From: Rivularia sp034931125
GTDB taxonomy: Bacteria; Cyanobacteriota; Cyanobacteriia; Cyanobacteriales; Nostocaceae
Reading direction: 5' to 3'
DNA length: 64,000 nucleotides
Assembly (NCBI RefSeq): GCF_034931125.1
Contig: NZ_JAYGHM010000038.1
Coordinates: forward strand, 8,876 to 72,875
The notes under the pieces are model-generated. The model was not told where the DNA came from. It saw only the letters and a program-made list of their open reading frames with translations, and searched no databases. Positions 46,435 through 55,700 of this stretch are shown here, in pieces. Position 1 is the stretch's first letter; each line of letters opens with the position of its first letter. The translations under genes and the position numbers were made by a program.

Positions 46435-48129
46435 TTATGATTTCACAAGGATAACTATATCGTTGAAATCGCGATCGCCACCATTAGATAAGTCTTCAAA
46501 ACCCAAGGTGTTGTTTCCTAACGAGCGAATATGCTCTACTCCATCAGAGTTTGCTGGAGCGAAGGAGAAATAAACTTGGCTGAAGTCTCCTTCGAGAGTA
46601 TCAATATTCCCCTCAGTGATGATGAAAGGAGCGTAGAGATATCCTCCCGATAGGGAGTCTTGGATAGTAGTGGAACTGAGATTGTTTACGCTAAGTTCCA
46701 ACTCTGGTTCGTGAAGCTGCACTGCTACTTGTGCATAATTATCATCACCGGGTTTGACTTTGTTTCCTGTAATAGGGTCGGTAATGGTTCCTTCTGCGTC
46801 TTCGATTTTGTAAAAACCTACAGTATTATCAAATTCTGCTTCCCTATCTACAGTAAAAGTTATTGCTATATCACCCGTAAATGATTCTAAGTTGAGTAAA
46901 TTCCCATCAAGGATATTTTGTGCATATTGGGGAACACTTTGCGAGTTTTGTACGACATCATCGTTTTCGATTACCGCAATGCTATATTCTGGTTGGTTAT
47001 TTTCAAAAGTTGCAGCAGATACCAATGGATTCAGAGTCAATTCGTTTAACTCAACCCGATCGCTAATTGGGGTTTCTCCAACGGGAAGGGTAATTCCGGA
47101 TGTCTCATTGTCATCAGAACTGGAAATGCTTCCATCAATTCGATCCGACTCAATCTCCTCGATAGCTGGTGAAGATAAATTAACTGCAAGTTTATCAGTG
47201 TTGGTTCCAATATCACTTTCAGCATTGGAAATATCTTCAACCTTGACGGGGACATCAACATTACCAATTTCTGATTGTGGAAGAATTTGTGGAGTTTGTA
47301 CAACTAAATCAACTGTAGTGTTAGGGAGTTCGTTTATATAAAAGATCTCAGCAGTCAGCTTATTTTGCTCATCCTGGGAATTTAATCCGTCAATGGAACC
47401 TTCAAAAGTTAGCCCAGTAGGACTTTTTCTCAATTGTTCGGGTTTAATTGTTTCAACAATCTTGCCATCTAAAAGAATATCAATCTTAAAAATATCATTC
47501 CGAGAAAGTATGGAATCAGCAAATTCACCGGCTAGTTGTGAAGCATCAGAAACTATTGTAGGCTGGTCTGAATCTACAATCCTCAACTCGAAGATATTTG
47601 CTGCACCCAAACCGTAAGCTTGAACGTTAGCTAATCCTTGTAGCGCTTTCGCTGCTTTATTAAAGCTTCCTCCTGTAGTTGAAAACCCATCAGAAAGAAA
47701 ATAGGCTGTATTAACTGCTCCGGGTGGTACTGTAGAAAAGAACTGATTTGCTTTTTCAAGGGCTGCATTAAAATTAGTAAAACCACTTACAGATAAACCT
47801 TCAATTGCTGAGATTGCCTCTGTTGCATTCAGCGGTGCGTTGAGAAATGCTTCAGTTCCAAAAGGAATTACTGCAAATTGACTGACATCTGCAATACCGC
47901 TATCAATTAACGAGTTTGTTAAACTAATATAGGCATTTTTAGCTGCTTCAAGGGGCTTTCCGCTCATGCTGTCCGATATGTCAATGATGTAAGCAAAATT
48001 GTATTGAGGATTTTGCTCGAAGGGAGAGAGGGTTATTTTATAATTAGCATCGTTATCAAAATTCAGAGATGCAGTACCAAAGATTTGGTTTTCAGCGTTG
48101 ACGACGTTAACTTGTGTAGAACTAGACAT
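46435..48129 (-). CDS. von Willebrand A domain protein with C-terminal DUF4114 module
   Basis: The frame reaches 48282, but ATG at 48129 (MSSSTQVNVVNAENQIFG) has AAAAGG nine bases upstream and no signal-like extension, giving 564 residues. A vWA domain (about 35-230) carries the MIDAS metal motif DISDS (AYIIDISDSMSG) and LSDGFSTTGG. A middle beta-rich, acidic region leads to the DUF4114 module (last 140 residues), ending LGFEDLSNGGDRDFNDIVI. There is no N-terminal signal or transmembrane helix. With the type I secretion genes at 49154-55058 next to it, export by that system is a reasonable inference; vWA suggests adhesion. Confidence 0.82.
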   Translation of the reverse strand: MSSSTQVNVVNAENQIFGTASLNFDNDANYKITLSPFEQNPQYNFAYIIDISDSMSGKPLEAAKNAYISLTNSLIDSGIADVSQFAVIPFGTEAFLNAPLNATEAISAIEGLSVSGFTNFNAALEKANQFFSTVPPGAVNTAYFLSDGFSTTGGSFNKAAKALQGLANVQAYGLGAANIFELRIVDSDQPTIVSDASQLAGEFADSILSRNDIFKIDILLDGKIVETIKPEQLRKSPTGLTFEGSIDGLNSQDEQNKLTAEIFYINELPNTTVDLVVQTPQILPQSEIGNVDVPVKVEDISNAESDIGTNTDKLAVNLSSPAIEEIESDRIDGSISSSDDNETSGITLPVGETPISDRVELNELTLNPLVSAATFENNQPEYSIAVIENDDVVQNSQSVPQYAQNILDGNLLNLESFTGDIAITFTVDREAEFDNTVGFYKIEDAEGTITDPITGNKVKPGDDNYAQVAVQLHEPELELSVNNLSSTTIQDSLSGGYLYAPFIITEGNIDTLEGDFSQVYFSFAPANSDGVEHIRSLGNNTLGFEDLSNGGDRDFNDIVILVKS

Positions 48130-49153
48130 TTTTATCAACCTTTTGTTAGTATTGGTGTAAATATGTGTCTTAGGATGGATGCATTCAAAAATAGTTGAGG
48201 GCGATTTCATCCTAGAAGATTTAAAAACCTGATTTAGGTTGCACGAAATTAAGAAAACTTCCAAAATTTCCTTAAAAACCAAACTAATAGCCGTTTTTTA
48301 TAAATAGGGTACGAAAACATCAACCTACTATTCTGCATCAGTTTACAAGTCTGACATAGAAGGTTTTACTTACGATTTCAACTCGTCCGAGTTTTAGTAA
48401 GCTGCAATACTGCAATACAGTATATTTTGCTCGTCCTCCGGAAATGTTGTGTAAACACGAATGAAAAATTTTTCATTGAGTGCGTGTTAGAAGGAGAACA
48501 TAAAATATTGCTTTTTTGATAGAAATTAATAAATTCTTTATTTTCTACCATTAACAAGACTACTTTCTTACACTTACTGATTTCAATTTTTCTTGACTGA
48601 CACAAGGTTTGGGAACACTAACTGATTAGACTTACTTATACACGATAATCCAAAAAAATGAAAAGTAAGTAAAGAAACATACATATTTTATTTCTTTATA
48701 GAAAGTTTATTAATTGCTCATAATTTGCGATCGCAAATTTTCACCTTACTGTCTTGCAGCAGGGTGAGTATAATTCGTAATTCGGTCTGCGTAATTAATT
48801 CCCCATAAACAAAATTTAGGGGCTTCCTTTTTGGTCTAATCCAGGGATAAATCCGGGAGTTTGAAGTGGTTTTTTTGGGTCATGGGTTCCCAGACTGAGC
48901 CTGGGAAACAGTTAAAACTCCCCTTGAGAAGGGGAAAATCGCAGTTCAAGTCCTTCTTAAAAAGGGAGATTTTGGGCGATACTAAAAGATGTGTGTATAC
49001 GGTAGCCATAAATCAGGAGAGCGGTAAGGTTTATTGCATAGTTCGCTCAATCGAAAAGGACTATATTCAATCCAAAATCAAAAATTTAAAATCTAAAATT
49101 CGATGAAAGGTTTCTGCTGGATTTTAAGTCAAACAATCTGACGCTTAAGGGAT
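48130..49153. other. 1 kb non-coding region upstream of the vWA-DUF4114 gene
   Basis: AT-rich. No credible gene; small frames inside lack coding character. It contains a ~100 bp repeat (48762-48861) shared with 57721-57811, and a CCCAGACTGAGCCTGGG fold-back at about 48887-48903, of the same type as at 63345-63363. Confidence 0.6.
48762..48861. repeat. Shared intergenic repeat, copy 1
   Basis: Close to the stretch at 57721-57811: both read GTGAGTATAATTCGTAA, then GTAATTAATTCCC, ACAAAAT, GGGGCTTCCTTTTTGG and GGATAAATCCGGG with few changes. Copy 1 has an extra short segment after the first part. Both lie upstream of DUF4114 genes. Confidence 0.8.
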
Positions 49154-50701
49154 TTATCTGACAGTTTTGACGCTTTCGACTGTTTGAGTAAATTTATCCG
49201 TAAATATACTCATAATGCTTCTGTCTCTAACCTTAATGTTGGCACTAACAGACATACCCGATTGCAGAGCTAATTGTTTTCCGTTCGCTTCCAAAGTTTG
49301 TCGATCTAGCTCAACTTTTGCCGGGAAACGATAGTAGGGGTGAATTTCATCTGGCGGTAAAGCATCTTTACCAATAGATACCAGTTTACCTTTAATGTCG
49401 CCAAATTCACTGAAATTATAGCTTTCAAATCTAACGTCAACAGGCATTCCTTCTTTAACAAACCCGATATCTTGGTTGGTTATGAAAATTTCCGCCATCA
49501 GCGATTGTTGCGGTACTACTTTCAGCACAGGTTCGGTAGTATTAGCTACATAACCGGGATTGCTGGCTTTCATGTCAAACACGATTCCATCTACTGGGGC
49601 TTTGACAACTTGGTATTCTCTAGTTAATGAAGCTTGCTTGATTTGACCGTCGAGTTCGATAATTCGCTTTTCATTTTCGACAATCGATTTATTAATTTGA
49701 CTATCGATTTCAGAAATACGTTTATCGTTGTCTGCAATTTGAGTCAATATATCTTTAGTAGAAGTTGACAGGGCATTTTGCAACTGCTGACCGGATTGAG
49801 CAATAGCTAATCTTAACCGCTGTATTTCTTGGCTGAGTTGAGCAACTTCACTCCGACGGTTGCTAACTTCCTGCTTTTGTTGGAGGTATTGCAAGCGAGC
49901 GATCGCACCTTCTCTGTACAATGGTTCTAAATCGTTGAGAATACCTTGGTTGATGCTCAGAACGTTTCTAGAATTATCAAGTTTTTCTTTATTTTGTGCT
50001 AATTGTTGTTCTAACTGACCTTGTTCTAGTTTAATTTGAGCGCCTTGGGATCTTAATTCTTCTTGAGTGGAAAATAAACGTAATCGCTCTTCTGGGGAAA
50101 GATTTGCACCATTACTATTTCCAGTTAACAGGACTCGATAAAATTGATTTTCTTTTAATAAAGTTGCACGGCTTTGAGCCAAATTTGCCATTTCTCGCGG
50201 TACTTCAATCGCAGCGGCTTGTGGTAAACCCGAACTCCTGAATAAACTGCGATAAAATTGATTTTCCTGCATCAAAGCTTGACGAATATTTTTTGCAGAA
50301 ACCAATTCCGCTTCAGCACCAGTCTGGTCGAGACGCAACAACAAGTCTCCTTGTTTTACGCGGTCTCCGTCCTTAACAAAGACCTCTTTCACCACACCAT
50401 TTACAGGAACCTGTACTTCCCTAACTGCTCCTTGGGGTTCTAACTTTCCTTGAGCGGGGACGGCTTGATCGATTCGAGAAAAATACGCCCAGGTAATTGT
50501 AAAAACAGTTACACCTAAAATACTCCACAGCGCTGCTCGTGAAAATACTGGCGATCGCCGCAAAATTACAGCTTGGTCAAACTCCGAAACCTTTGACTTC
50601 TCGTTTTTCTGAGGAATCGAATCTTGGGGAGTTTTTGGCAACCCAGGAAGTAGGGTTTGCCGGGAGCCGTTACCGTTGAGATTTCCGTTTAATTGAGTCA
50701 T
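49154..50701 (-). CDS. HlyD-family periplasmic adaptor of a type I secretion system
   Basis: A 515-residue membrane-fusion protein. It has a cytoplasmic N-terminal tail (about 1-55), one membrane helix near residue 60 (ALWSILGVTVFTITWAYF), and the lipoyl-like half GAVREVQVPVNGVVKEVFV. A long coiled-coil hairpin (about 130-375) is followed by the second half (VKAPVDGIVFDMKASNPGYV). It bridges the inner-membrane exporter to an outer-membrane TolC-type channel; no TolC homologue is in the window. It is 322 bp downstream of the ABC exporter on the same strand, with a gap and repeats between. Confidence 0.92.
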   Translation of the reverse strand: MTQLNGNLNGNGSRQTLLPGLPKTPQDSIPQKNEKSKVSEFDQAVILRRSPVFSRAALWSILGVTVFTITWAYFSRIDQAVPAQGKLEPQGAVREVQVPVNGVVKEVFVKDGDRVKQGDLLLRLDQTGAEAELVSAKNIRQALMQENQFYRSLFRSSGLPQAAAIEVPREMANLAQSRATLLKENQFYRVLLTGNSNGANLSPEERLRLFSTQEELRSQGAQIKLEQGQLEQQLAQNKEKLDNSRNVLSINQGILNDLEPLYREGAIARLQYLQQKQEVSNRRSEVAQLSQEIQRLRLAIAQSGQQLQNALSTSTKDILTQIADNDKRISEIDSQINKSIVENEKRIIELDGQIKQASLTREYQVVKAPVDGIVFDMKASNPGYVANTTEPVLKVVPQQSLMAEIFITNQDIGFVKEGMPVDVRFESYNFSEFGDIKGKLVSIGKDALPPDEIHPYYRFPAKVELDRQTLEANGKQLALQSGMSVSANIKVRDRSIMSIFTDKFTQTVESVKTVR

Positions 50702-51023
50702 GGGAATTTTAGATTTTAGATTTTAGATTTTGGATTTTGGATTGAGTATGGGGCATAGTTAGGAGTTAGGAGTTGGGAGTTGGGAGNNNNNNNNNNNNNN
50801 NNNNNNNNNNNNNNNNNNNNNNNNNNNNNNNNNNNNNNNNNNNNNNNNNNNNNNNNNNNNNNNNNNNNNNNNNNNNNNNNNNNNNNNNNNNNNNNNNNNN
50901 NNNNNNNNGGAGTTAGGAGTTAGGAGTTGGGAGTTATTGAATTTTTAACCTTTAACCTTTAACCTTTAACCTTTAACCTTTAACCTTTAACCTTTAACCT
51001 ATGCCCCATGTCCCAGATTTTTT
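50702..51023. repeat. Tandem repeats around a 122-base gap
   Basis: GGAGTTGGGAGT units flank N at 50787-50908. Further on are eight TAACCTT units (about 50946-51000) and an ATTTTAGATTTTAG array at about 50706-50745. The array separates the exporter and adaptor genes. Confidence 0.8.
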
Positions 51024-54000
51024 TTAAATTTGTGCTTCTTGTTGCTGATATAGACAGTAGTAACGCCCTTTGAGTGACATTAATTCTTGATGGGTTCCTT
51101 GTTCTACAACGTAACCTTTATCTAACATCAAGATAATATCGGCATTGCGGATAGTACTCAATCTATGTGTAATAAAAAATACAGTTCTTCCTTTAAAGGC
51201 TTCTGCTAAGTTTAAGCATACCTGACGTTCGGATTCGTAGTCTAGAGCGCTGGTAGCTTCATCAAGGATTAATAAACGGGGATTTTGTAAAATTGTCCGG
51301 GCAATTGCGATTCTTTGGCGCTGTCCGCCGGATAAAGCGCTACCTCGTTCACCGACTCTACTATTGTAACCATTAGGTAGCTCCATAATGAAATCATGAG
51401 CCACTGCGATTTTAGCTGCTTCTATAATCTCCTCTGGAGTGGCATCAGGATAATTTAAGGCAATATTTTCCTGTACTGGACCTTCAAAAAGCAGCGTATC
51501 TTGAGGCACAATTCCTACTTGCTCTCGTAGCGAGTAAAGTTCTACTTTATTAACGTCGTAACCGTCGATGAGAATGCGTCCAGATTCTAAAGGATACAGA
51601 CGCGGTACCAGTTTCATTAGCGTACTTTTACCGGAACCACTTTGTCCGACTACACCAACAAATACCCCGGCAGGAAATTCCAAGCTAATGTTATTTAACT
51701 GCATGGGTCCGGTGGGTTTGAAGCGGAAGGAGACGTTATCAAATTTAACCGCTCCTTCAATCATCGGCATGGGAATATTACCTTTATCTTCTTCAGTGGC
51801 TTCTTGGGGTGAGTCGATAATGTCGCTCAAACGTTCCAAAGATAAAGCGGTTTCTTGAAAGTTTTGCCATAGCTGGGTAAGACGCAGGAGAGGAGATGTC
51901 ACATAACCAGCGATGATCCGAAAAGCGATTAACTGTCCTAAAGTTAGTTTTCCCTCTAATACCAAATAAGCTCCCACCCACAGCACGAGTAAGCCGGAAA
52001 GCTTGTTGAGAAAACCACTAGTGGAACCTGCCGTAGTCGAAGTCTTGACGTTTGTGAAACCAGCACTCACATAGCGAGCATAACGTTCTTGCCATTGCCA
52101 GCGCGATCGCAATTCAATGTTTTGCGCTTTAACTGTCTGGATACCCGATAAAATTTCGACTAGGTGGGATTGGGCTTCTGCGTTACGTTCTGCTTTTGTC
52201 CGTAGCTGTCGGCGCACAATCGGAGAAACTACAAAGGTAAGGATAGCAAATAATGGCAATGTCGCTAAAGCTACTAAAGCTAGTAACCAGCTATAGATAA
52301 ACATTACCACAATATAGATAACGGAAAAAACCGCATCTAAAACCACTGTCAAAGCAGTTCCCGTTAAAAATTGGCGAATTTTTTCTAATTCGTTCACCCT
52401 AGTGGAAAGTTCACCCACTGGTCGCTTTTCAAAGTAGCGCAATGGTAAGCGTAACAAGTGGTCAATAATTTCCGAACCCAAAGCTAAGTCAATGCGGTTG
52501 GTGGTATCAACAAATAAATAAGTCCGAATACTGGTAAGGACTGCTTCAAAAACTGCAATTACCAATAGAAAAACACCGAGAACCTGTAAAGTATCCGGGC
52601 TGTTTTGATTAATTACCTTATCAATAATTACCTGGGTAACTAGGGGGTTTGCCAAACCGAATAACTGGACAAAGAATGAGGCAATAAATACTTCTACGAG
52701 TACGCCTTTATACTTATTTAAAGATGGTAAAAACCAACTGAGTCCAAATTTTTGCTGAGGGGTTTCTGAGGTGGGTTGCAGCAGTAATATGGGAACGACA
52801 TCTTGCTGTTCTTCGGTTTCGGGTTTTGATTGCAGCAGCACTTGGGCGACATCTTGCGGCTTTTGACGCAGAATTCCCGATTCCGGTACACCGAGTGTGA
52901 TGGTTCTATTCGTAACTTCGTAAACTACAGCAAAACTATCTTGCCATTGGACTATTGCGGGGGCTTCAATTCTCCCGATCGCGCTTACGGGTACACCGAC
53001 TAACTGGGGTCTTAAACCAACTAGTTGCGCTACTGCACCGCACTGCTGCAATGATAGCGAACCCGTGCGTTTTTGCTGGTTAATCAAGACTTTACGAATG
53101 ACTTCCCGACGGAAGGGCATATTTAGATGCTTACTCAACATTTGGAAGCAAGCCAAAATCCCATTTAATCCACCACTCCCGCGTACATGGGGATATTTAC
53201 TAGGAGCATCACGCCGTTTTTTACCATTATCTGCTTCTGGTGGTTCTACGGGTGCGTAGGGGATATCGTCGTATGCTGAAGTTGCACCAGCGGGAATTAC
53301 TTCCGTGATGTCCACTTGTTGCGCTTCTTCGGTGGTATCTTCGAGTAGGCGCTCGGAAGGTGAAAAAATATTTGTCGGTAAACCGAGTAAGCGTACCCGA
53401 CTTCCTCTTGGTAAAGATTGCGTGGAGTCAAAGCGATCGCCAATTAATTCGGGGGAAACTGTGCCTCCACTCACCAACCACAGTAAATCACGACTCAACT
53501 GTTTTACAGCATCGCGAGTTGTTAAATTAATAATTTGTGTATCATCAAAAATTTTCAACGTTAATTCTTTACAATTACTGCAATCGGCTGCTTCTAGAAT
53601 TAACTGGCTATTTGCTTGCTGTCCCAGTTGAACCGACAGTAATTCAAATACTTCAACTATTCCCGCACGCTGGTAAAAATAGGATGCAAAGCTTTCTTCC
53701 TGACCTAACAAAGCCAGAAAATCCTCAGTATTTAAGTTAATACAAATAACTTCCGTCGAAGCGATCGCCGTAGAACCAGGTGCAGACCGTACAGCTTCGA
53801 GCCAACCCATTATTTCACCGGGTTGCAGTCTTGCCAAAGTTACGGGTATTTGGGTTTGGGGTTCGTAACCCAATAAACGCACTTGTCCGGAATGAAGAAT
53901 AGATATTTGAGCGGGCATTTTATCCCGTGCTAAAATCACCTGTCCCATCCGGTAACGGTACAGTTGTGCTTTTTCTAAAATATTTGTGAGTACAGCCGGT

Positions 54001-54065
54001 TGTAGCTGGTTAAAGGGAGCAATCCCCGTTAAAAATTCTTGAATGTTAGTTGTTGTATAACTCAT
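51024..54065 (-). CDS. HlyB-type ABC exporter with cNMP-like and degenerate C39 domains
   Basis: A 1013-residue type I secretion ATPase. Residues about 1-150 form a cyclic-nucleotide-binding-like fold, but the phosphate-binding Arg is absent (APGSTAIAS). About 290-415 is a C39-peptidase-like domain (GLNGILACFQMLSKHL) in which the catalytic Cys position is Gly, so it is probably inactive and binds substrate instead. The membrane domain spans about 450-730. The ATPase has Walker A (GQSGSGKS), signature LSGGQ and Walker B (LLILDEATSALD). This is the HlyB pattern for substrates with C-terminal signals. Related to HetC-type exporters but not assigned to HetC. Confidence 0.9.
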   Translation of the reverse strand: MSYTTTNIQEFLTGIAPFNQLQPAVLTNILEKAQLYRYRMGQVILARDKMPAQISILHSGQVRLLGYEPQTQIPVTLARLQPGEIMGWLEAVRSAPGSTAIASTEVICINLNTEDFLALLGQEESFASYFYQRAGIVEVFELLSVQLGQQANSQLILEAADCSNCKELTLKIFDDTQIINLTTRDAVKQLSRDLLWLVSGGTVSPELIGDRFDSTQSLPRGSRVRLLGLPTNIFSPSERLLEDTTEEAQQVDITEVIPAGATSAYDDIPYAPVEPPEADNGKKRRDAPSKYPHVRGSGGLNGILACFQMLSKHLNMPFRREVIRKVLINQQKRTGSLSLQQCGAVAQLVGLRPQLVGVPVSAIGRIEAPAIVQWQDSFAVVYEVTNRTITLGVPESGILRQKPQDVAQVLLQSKPETEEQQDVVPILLLQPTSETPQQKFGLSWFLPSLNKYKGVLVEVFIASFFVQLFGLANPLVTQVIIDKVINQNSPDTLQVLGVFLLVIAVFEAVLTSIRTYLFVDTTNRIDLALGSEIIDHLLRLPLRYFEKRPVGELSTRVNELEKIRQFLTGTALTVVLDAVFSVIYIVVMFIYSWLLALVALATLPLFAILTFVVSPIVRRQLRTKAERNAEAQSHLVEILSGIQTVKAQNIELRSRWQWQERYARYVSAGFTNVKTSTTAGSTSGFLNKLSGLLVLWVGAYLVLEGKLTLGQLIAFRIIAGYVTSPLLRLTQLWQNFQETALSLERLSDIIDSPQEATEEDKGNIPMPMIEGAVKFDNVSFRFKPTGPMQLNNISLEFPAGVFVGVVGQSGSGKSTLMKLVPRLYPLESGRILIDGYDVNKVELYSLREQVGIVPQDTLLFEGPVQENIALNYPDATPEEIIEAAKIAVAHDFIMELPNGYNSRVGERGSALSGGQRQRIAIARTILQNPRLLILDEATSALDYESERQVCLNLAEAFKGRTVFFITHRLSTIRNADIILMLDKGYVVEQGTHQELMSLKGRYYCLYQQQEAQI

Positions 54066-54305
54066 TTGAATTTTAGATTTTAGATTTTAGATTTTAGATT
54101 TTAGATTTTAGATTGACCTGATATATAAAGTTGAGGAATTTTGGATTTTGGATAATTTAGATAGTGATGCCTCAGAAAAAAATGGTATATTTTTTATTTT
54201 TCGTCATACCATAAAAGCCATTAACTTAAAACTTTTACATTTCAATCCAAAATCCATTGACGCGCAAGCGTCTTCCCGTAGGGTAATCCAAAATCCAAAA
54301 TCGAA
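54066..54305. repeat. Intergenic repeats
   Basis: 54068-54115 is a TTTTAGA array. 54240-54302 is an AATCCAAAATCCATTGACGC...GTAGGGTAATCC segment, inverted relative to about 40764-40830. Confidence 0.7.
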
Positions 54306-55058
54306 TTAGCTTTGTGTAGAATTATCTGCCGATAACTTACCATCTTTAAGTGCAGAAGAAATTTCTGCTTGTACCCATGCTTCAAATTGTTCGTTTAACA
54401 GTCGCTGTTGTGTTGCTGCATCTAACTGTGCGGGAATAAAATTGTCTAACCGGACAATTAAAATCCAATCTCCCAAACGAGTGGGTGGTAAGACTTGTCC
54501 GGGTTGAGCCTTGAGCAACATTTTCGCTAAAACTGGATGGGGAACCCCCAATTCTACCGGACCAATTAAACCACCAGTCTGCGCTTCGGGTCCTTTACTA
54601 TACTCGCGAGCGAGTTCTGCAAAAGGCTGCTCATCTTCCTGGACGCGAAAGTATAATTCCTGAGCAATGGCAATATCATTAATCCGAATTAAGGAATACA
54701 TTACTTTATCGAGCTTTTCTTTGCGTTGAAGAAAATATGATTCTAATTTTGACCCCCAAGTGTCTTGTTTGAATTTTTCTACACGAACAGCGCGAGTTAC
54801 AAGATAATCTAGTTGTTCGCGTTCCAGACTGCGGGATTGGAGCCAAGCTTGTAATTGCTGCTCATCCGCTAATTGCTGCTGCTGATAAAACTGCTTATAT
54901 GCGTTTTGCACTTCTTCTTCCGTCAGCGGAATAGAAGCGGTTGAATTATCAATAACTATTTCTTTAAGTAACTGAGGTAGCATTCCGTACTGCTTGAGCA
55001 GCGGAACAATTTCATCAAGATTAATTGTGCGATCGCCTATCTGCAAAACTGCGGTCAT
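54306..55058 (-). CDS. PpiC-type peptidyl-prolyl isomerase linked to type I secretion
   Basis: The frame starts at 55103, but ATG at 55058 (MTAVLQIGDRTINLDEIVP) begins the conserved family sequence. The 250-residue protein has a SurA-like N-terminal helical domain (about 1-110, with LRLNEIVP-like and LEREQLDYLVTRAVRVEKF). A parvulin domain (about 115-215) contains YFRVQEDEQPFAELAREYSKG, GGLIGPVELG and PPTRLGDWILIVRLDNF. No signal peptide is seen, so it is probably cytoplasmic. It immediately precedes the ABC exporter on the same strand, suggesting a folding or chaperone role for secreted substrate. Confidence 0.85.
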   Translation of the reverse strand: MTAVLQIGDRTINLDEIVPLLKQYGMLPQLLKEIVIDNSTASIPLTEEEVQNAYKQFYQQQQLADEQQLQAWLQSRSLEREQLDYLVTRAVRVEKFKQDTWGSKLESYFLQRKEKLDKVMYSLIRINDIAIAQELYFRVQEDEQPFAELAREYSKGPEAQTGGLIGPVELGVPHPVLAKMLLKAQPGQVLPPTRLGDWILIVRLDNFIPAQLDAATQQRLLNEQFEAWVQAEISSALKDGKLSADNSTQS

Positions 55059-55461
55059 AATATCAGTGTCATTCGGGTTGCCGCTGTGATAAATTACTTT
55101 CAATTAGCTTTTAATCAAGTTATGCCTATAAAGTTATTAACGGGTTGTCTAAAGGTTAATAAAGCATAAAGAACAACATTTGCTTAATTTTACTTATAGC
55201 TACTGAGTGTATTAATACCTAGTTATGGTCACATATGCTATTCGGGTAATTACTGAAAATTATAGTAGTTAAAAATTCTTGTAATTGTAAAGGGTAAAGT
55301 TGATTCATACGTAGTATTTGTTACAGTTATTGAATTGTACGGAATTCTATTTAATAGTTTAACCGTTGTTAAAAATTGAGATACAGTTTTTATCTGGATA
55401 CAAAAATGAGCGGGTTGTTAAGCCCACCCATAATCACAATTAAACAATTAATTAGAATTAT
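55059..55461. other. Non-coding region upstream of the isomerase gene
   Basis: AT-rich; probably holds the promoter of the isomerase-exporter-adaptor cluster. No gene and no strong hairpin recognised. Confidence 0.5.
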
Positions 55462-55682
55462 TTAAACCGTAAAATTTACCTTGACATAATGGTCGTTATA
55501 GTCTAAATCGTCACCATTGGGTAAATCTTCAAAGCCGAAGGAAGCGAACGATTAGTAACTGTCAGGTGGTTGACACCATCAGTGTTTGTTCCGAGGTCTG
55601 GGAAGTAATTCTGAAGATTATGTACAAAATTTATTCGTTGTGCGGTAGAAATTAAAAGACGTAGCATTGCTCCCGATCTCTA
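55462..55682 (-). pseudogene. Decayed DUF4114 C-terminal module
   Basis: Two minus-strand frames together resemble the DUF4114 end. The upstream part reads GAMLRLLISTAQRI, then NYFPDLGTNTDGVNHLTVTN. After a frameshift near 55546 come FGFEDLPNGDDLDYND and VKVNFTV, then the stop at 55462-55464. Intact neighbours have YFAYQGANTDNFDHIRLLG and FGFEDLPKGGDRDYNDL in the same order. No start or passenger domain remains. It lies about 240 bp beyond the stop of the CAP-DUF4114 gene. Confidence 0.8.
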
Positions 55683-55700
55683 CATAATTTATTTCATTAT

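Noticed and set aside
47393..47617. 74-codon + frame inside the vWA gene
   Set aside because: Antisense shadow; the vWA gene is strongly supported on the minus strand.
48378..48605. 75-codon frame upstream of the vWA gene
   Set aside because: Composition and codon use are not coding-like, and it has no ribosome-binding site.
48861..49106. 81-codon frame after repeat copy 1
   Set aside because: It consists mostly of the repeated GAGCCTGGG fold-back and ATCCAAAATC repeat.
51024..54065. Assignment of the exporter as HetC or as a bacteriocin (GG-leader) exporter
   Set aside because: The C39 catalytic Cys is missing and no double-glycine precursor gene is adjacent. HetC identity needs a tree and hetP is not seen nearby.
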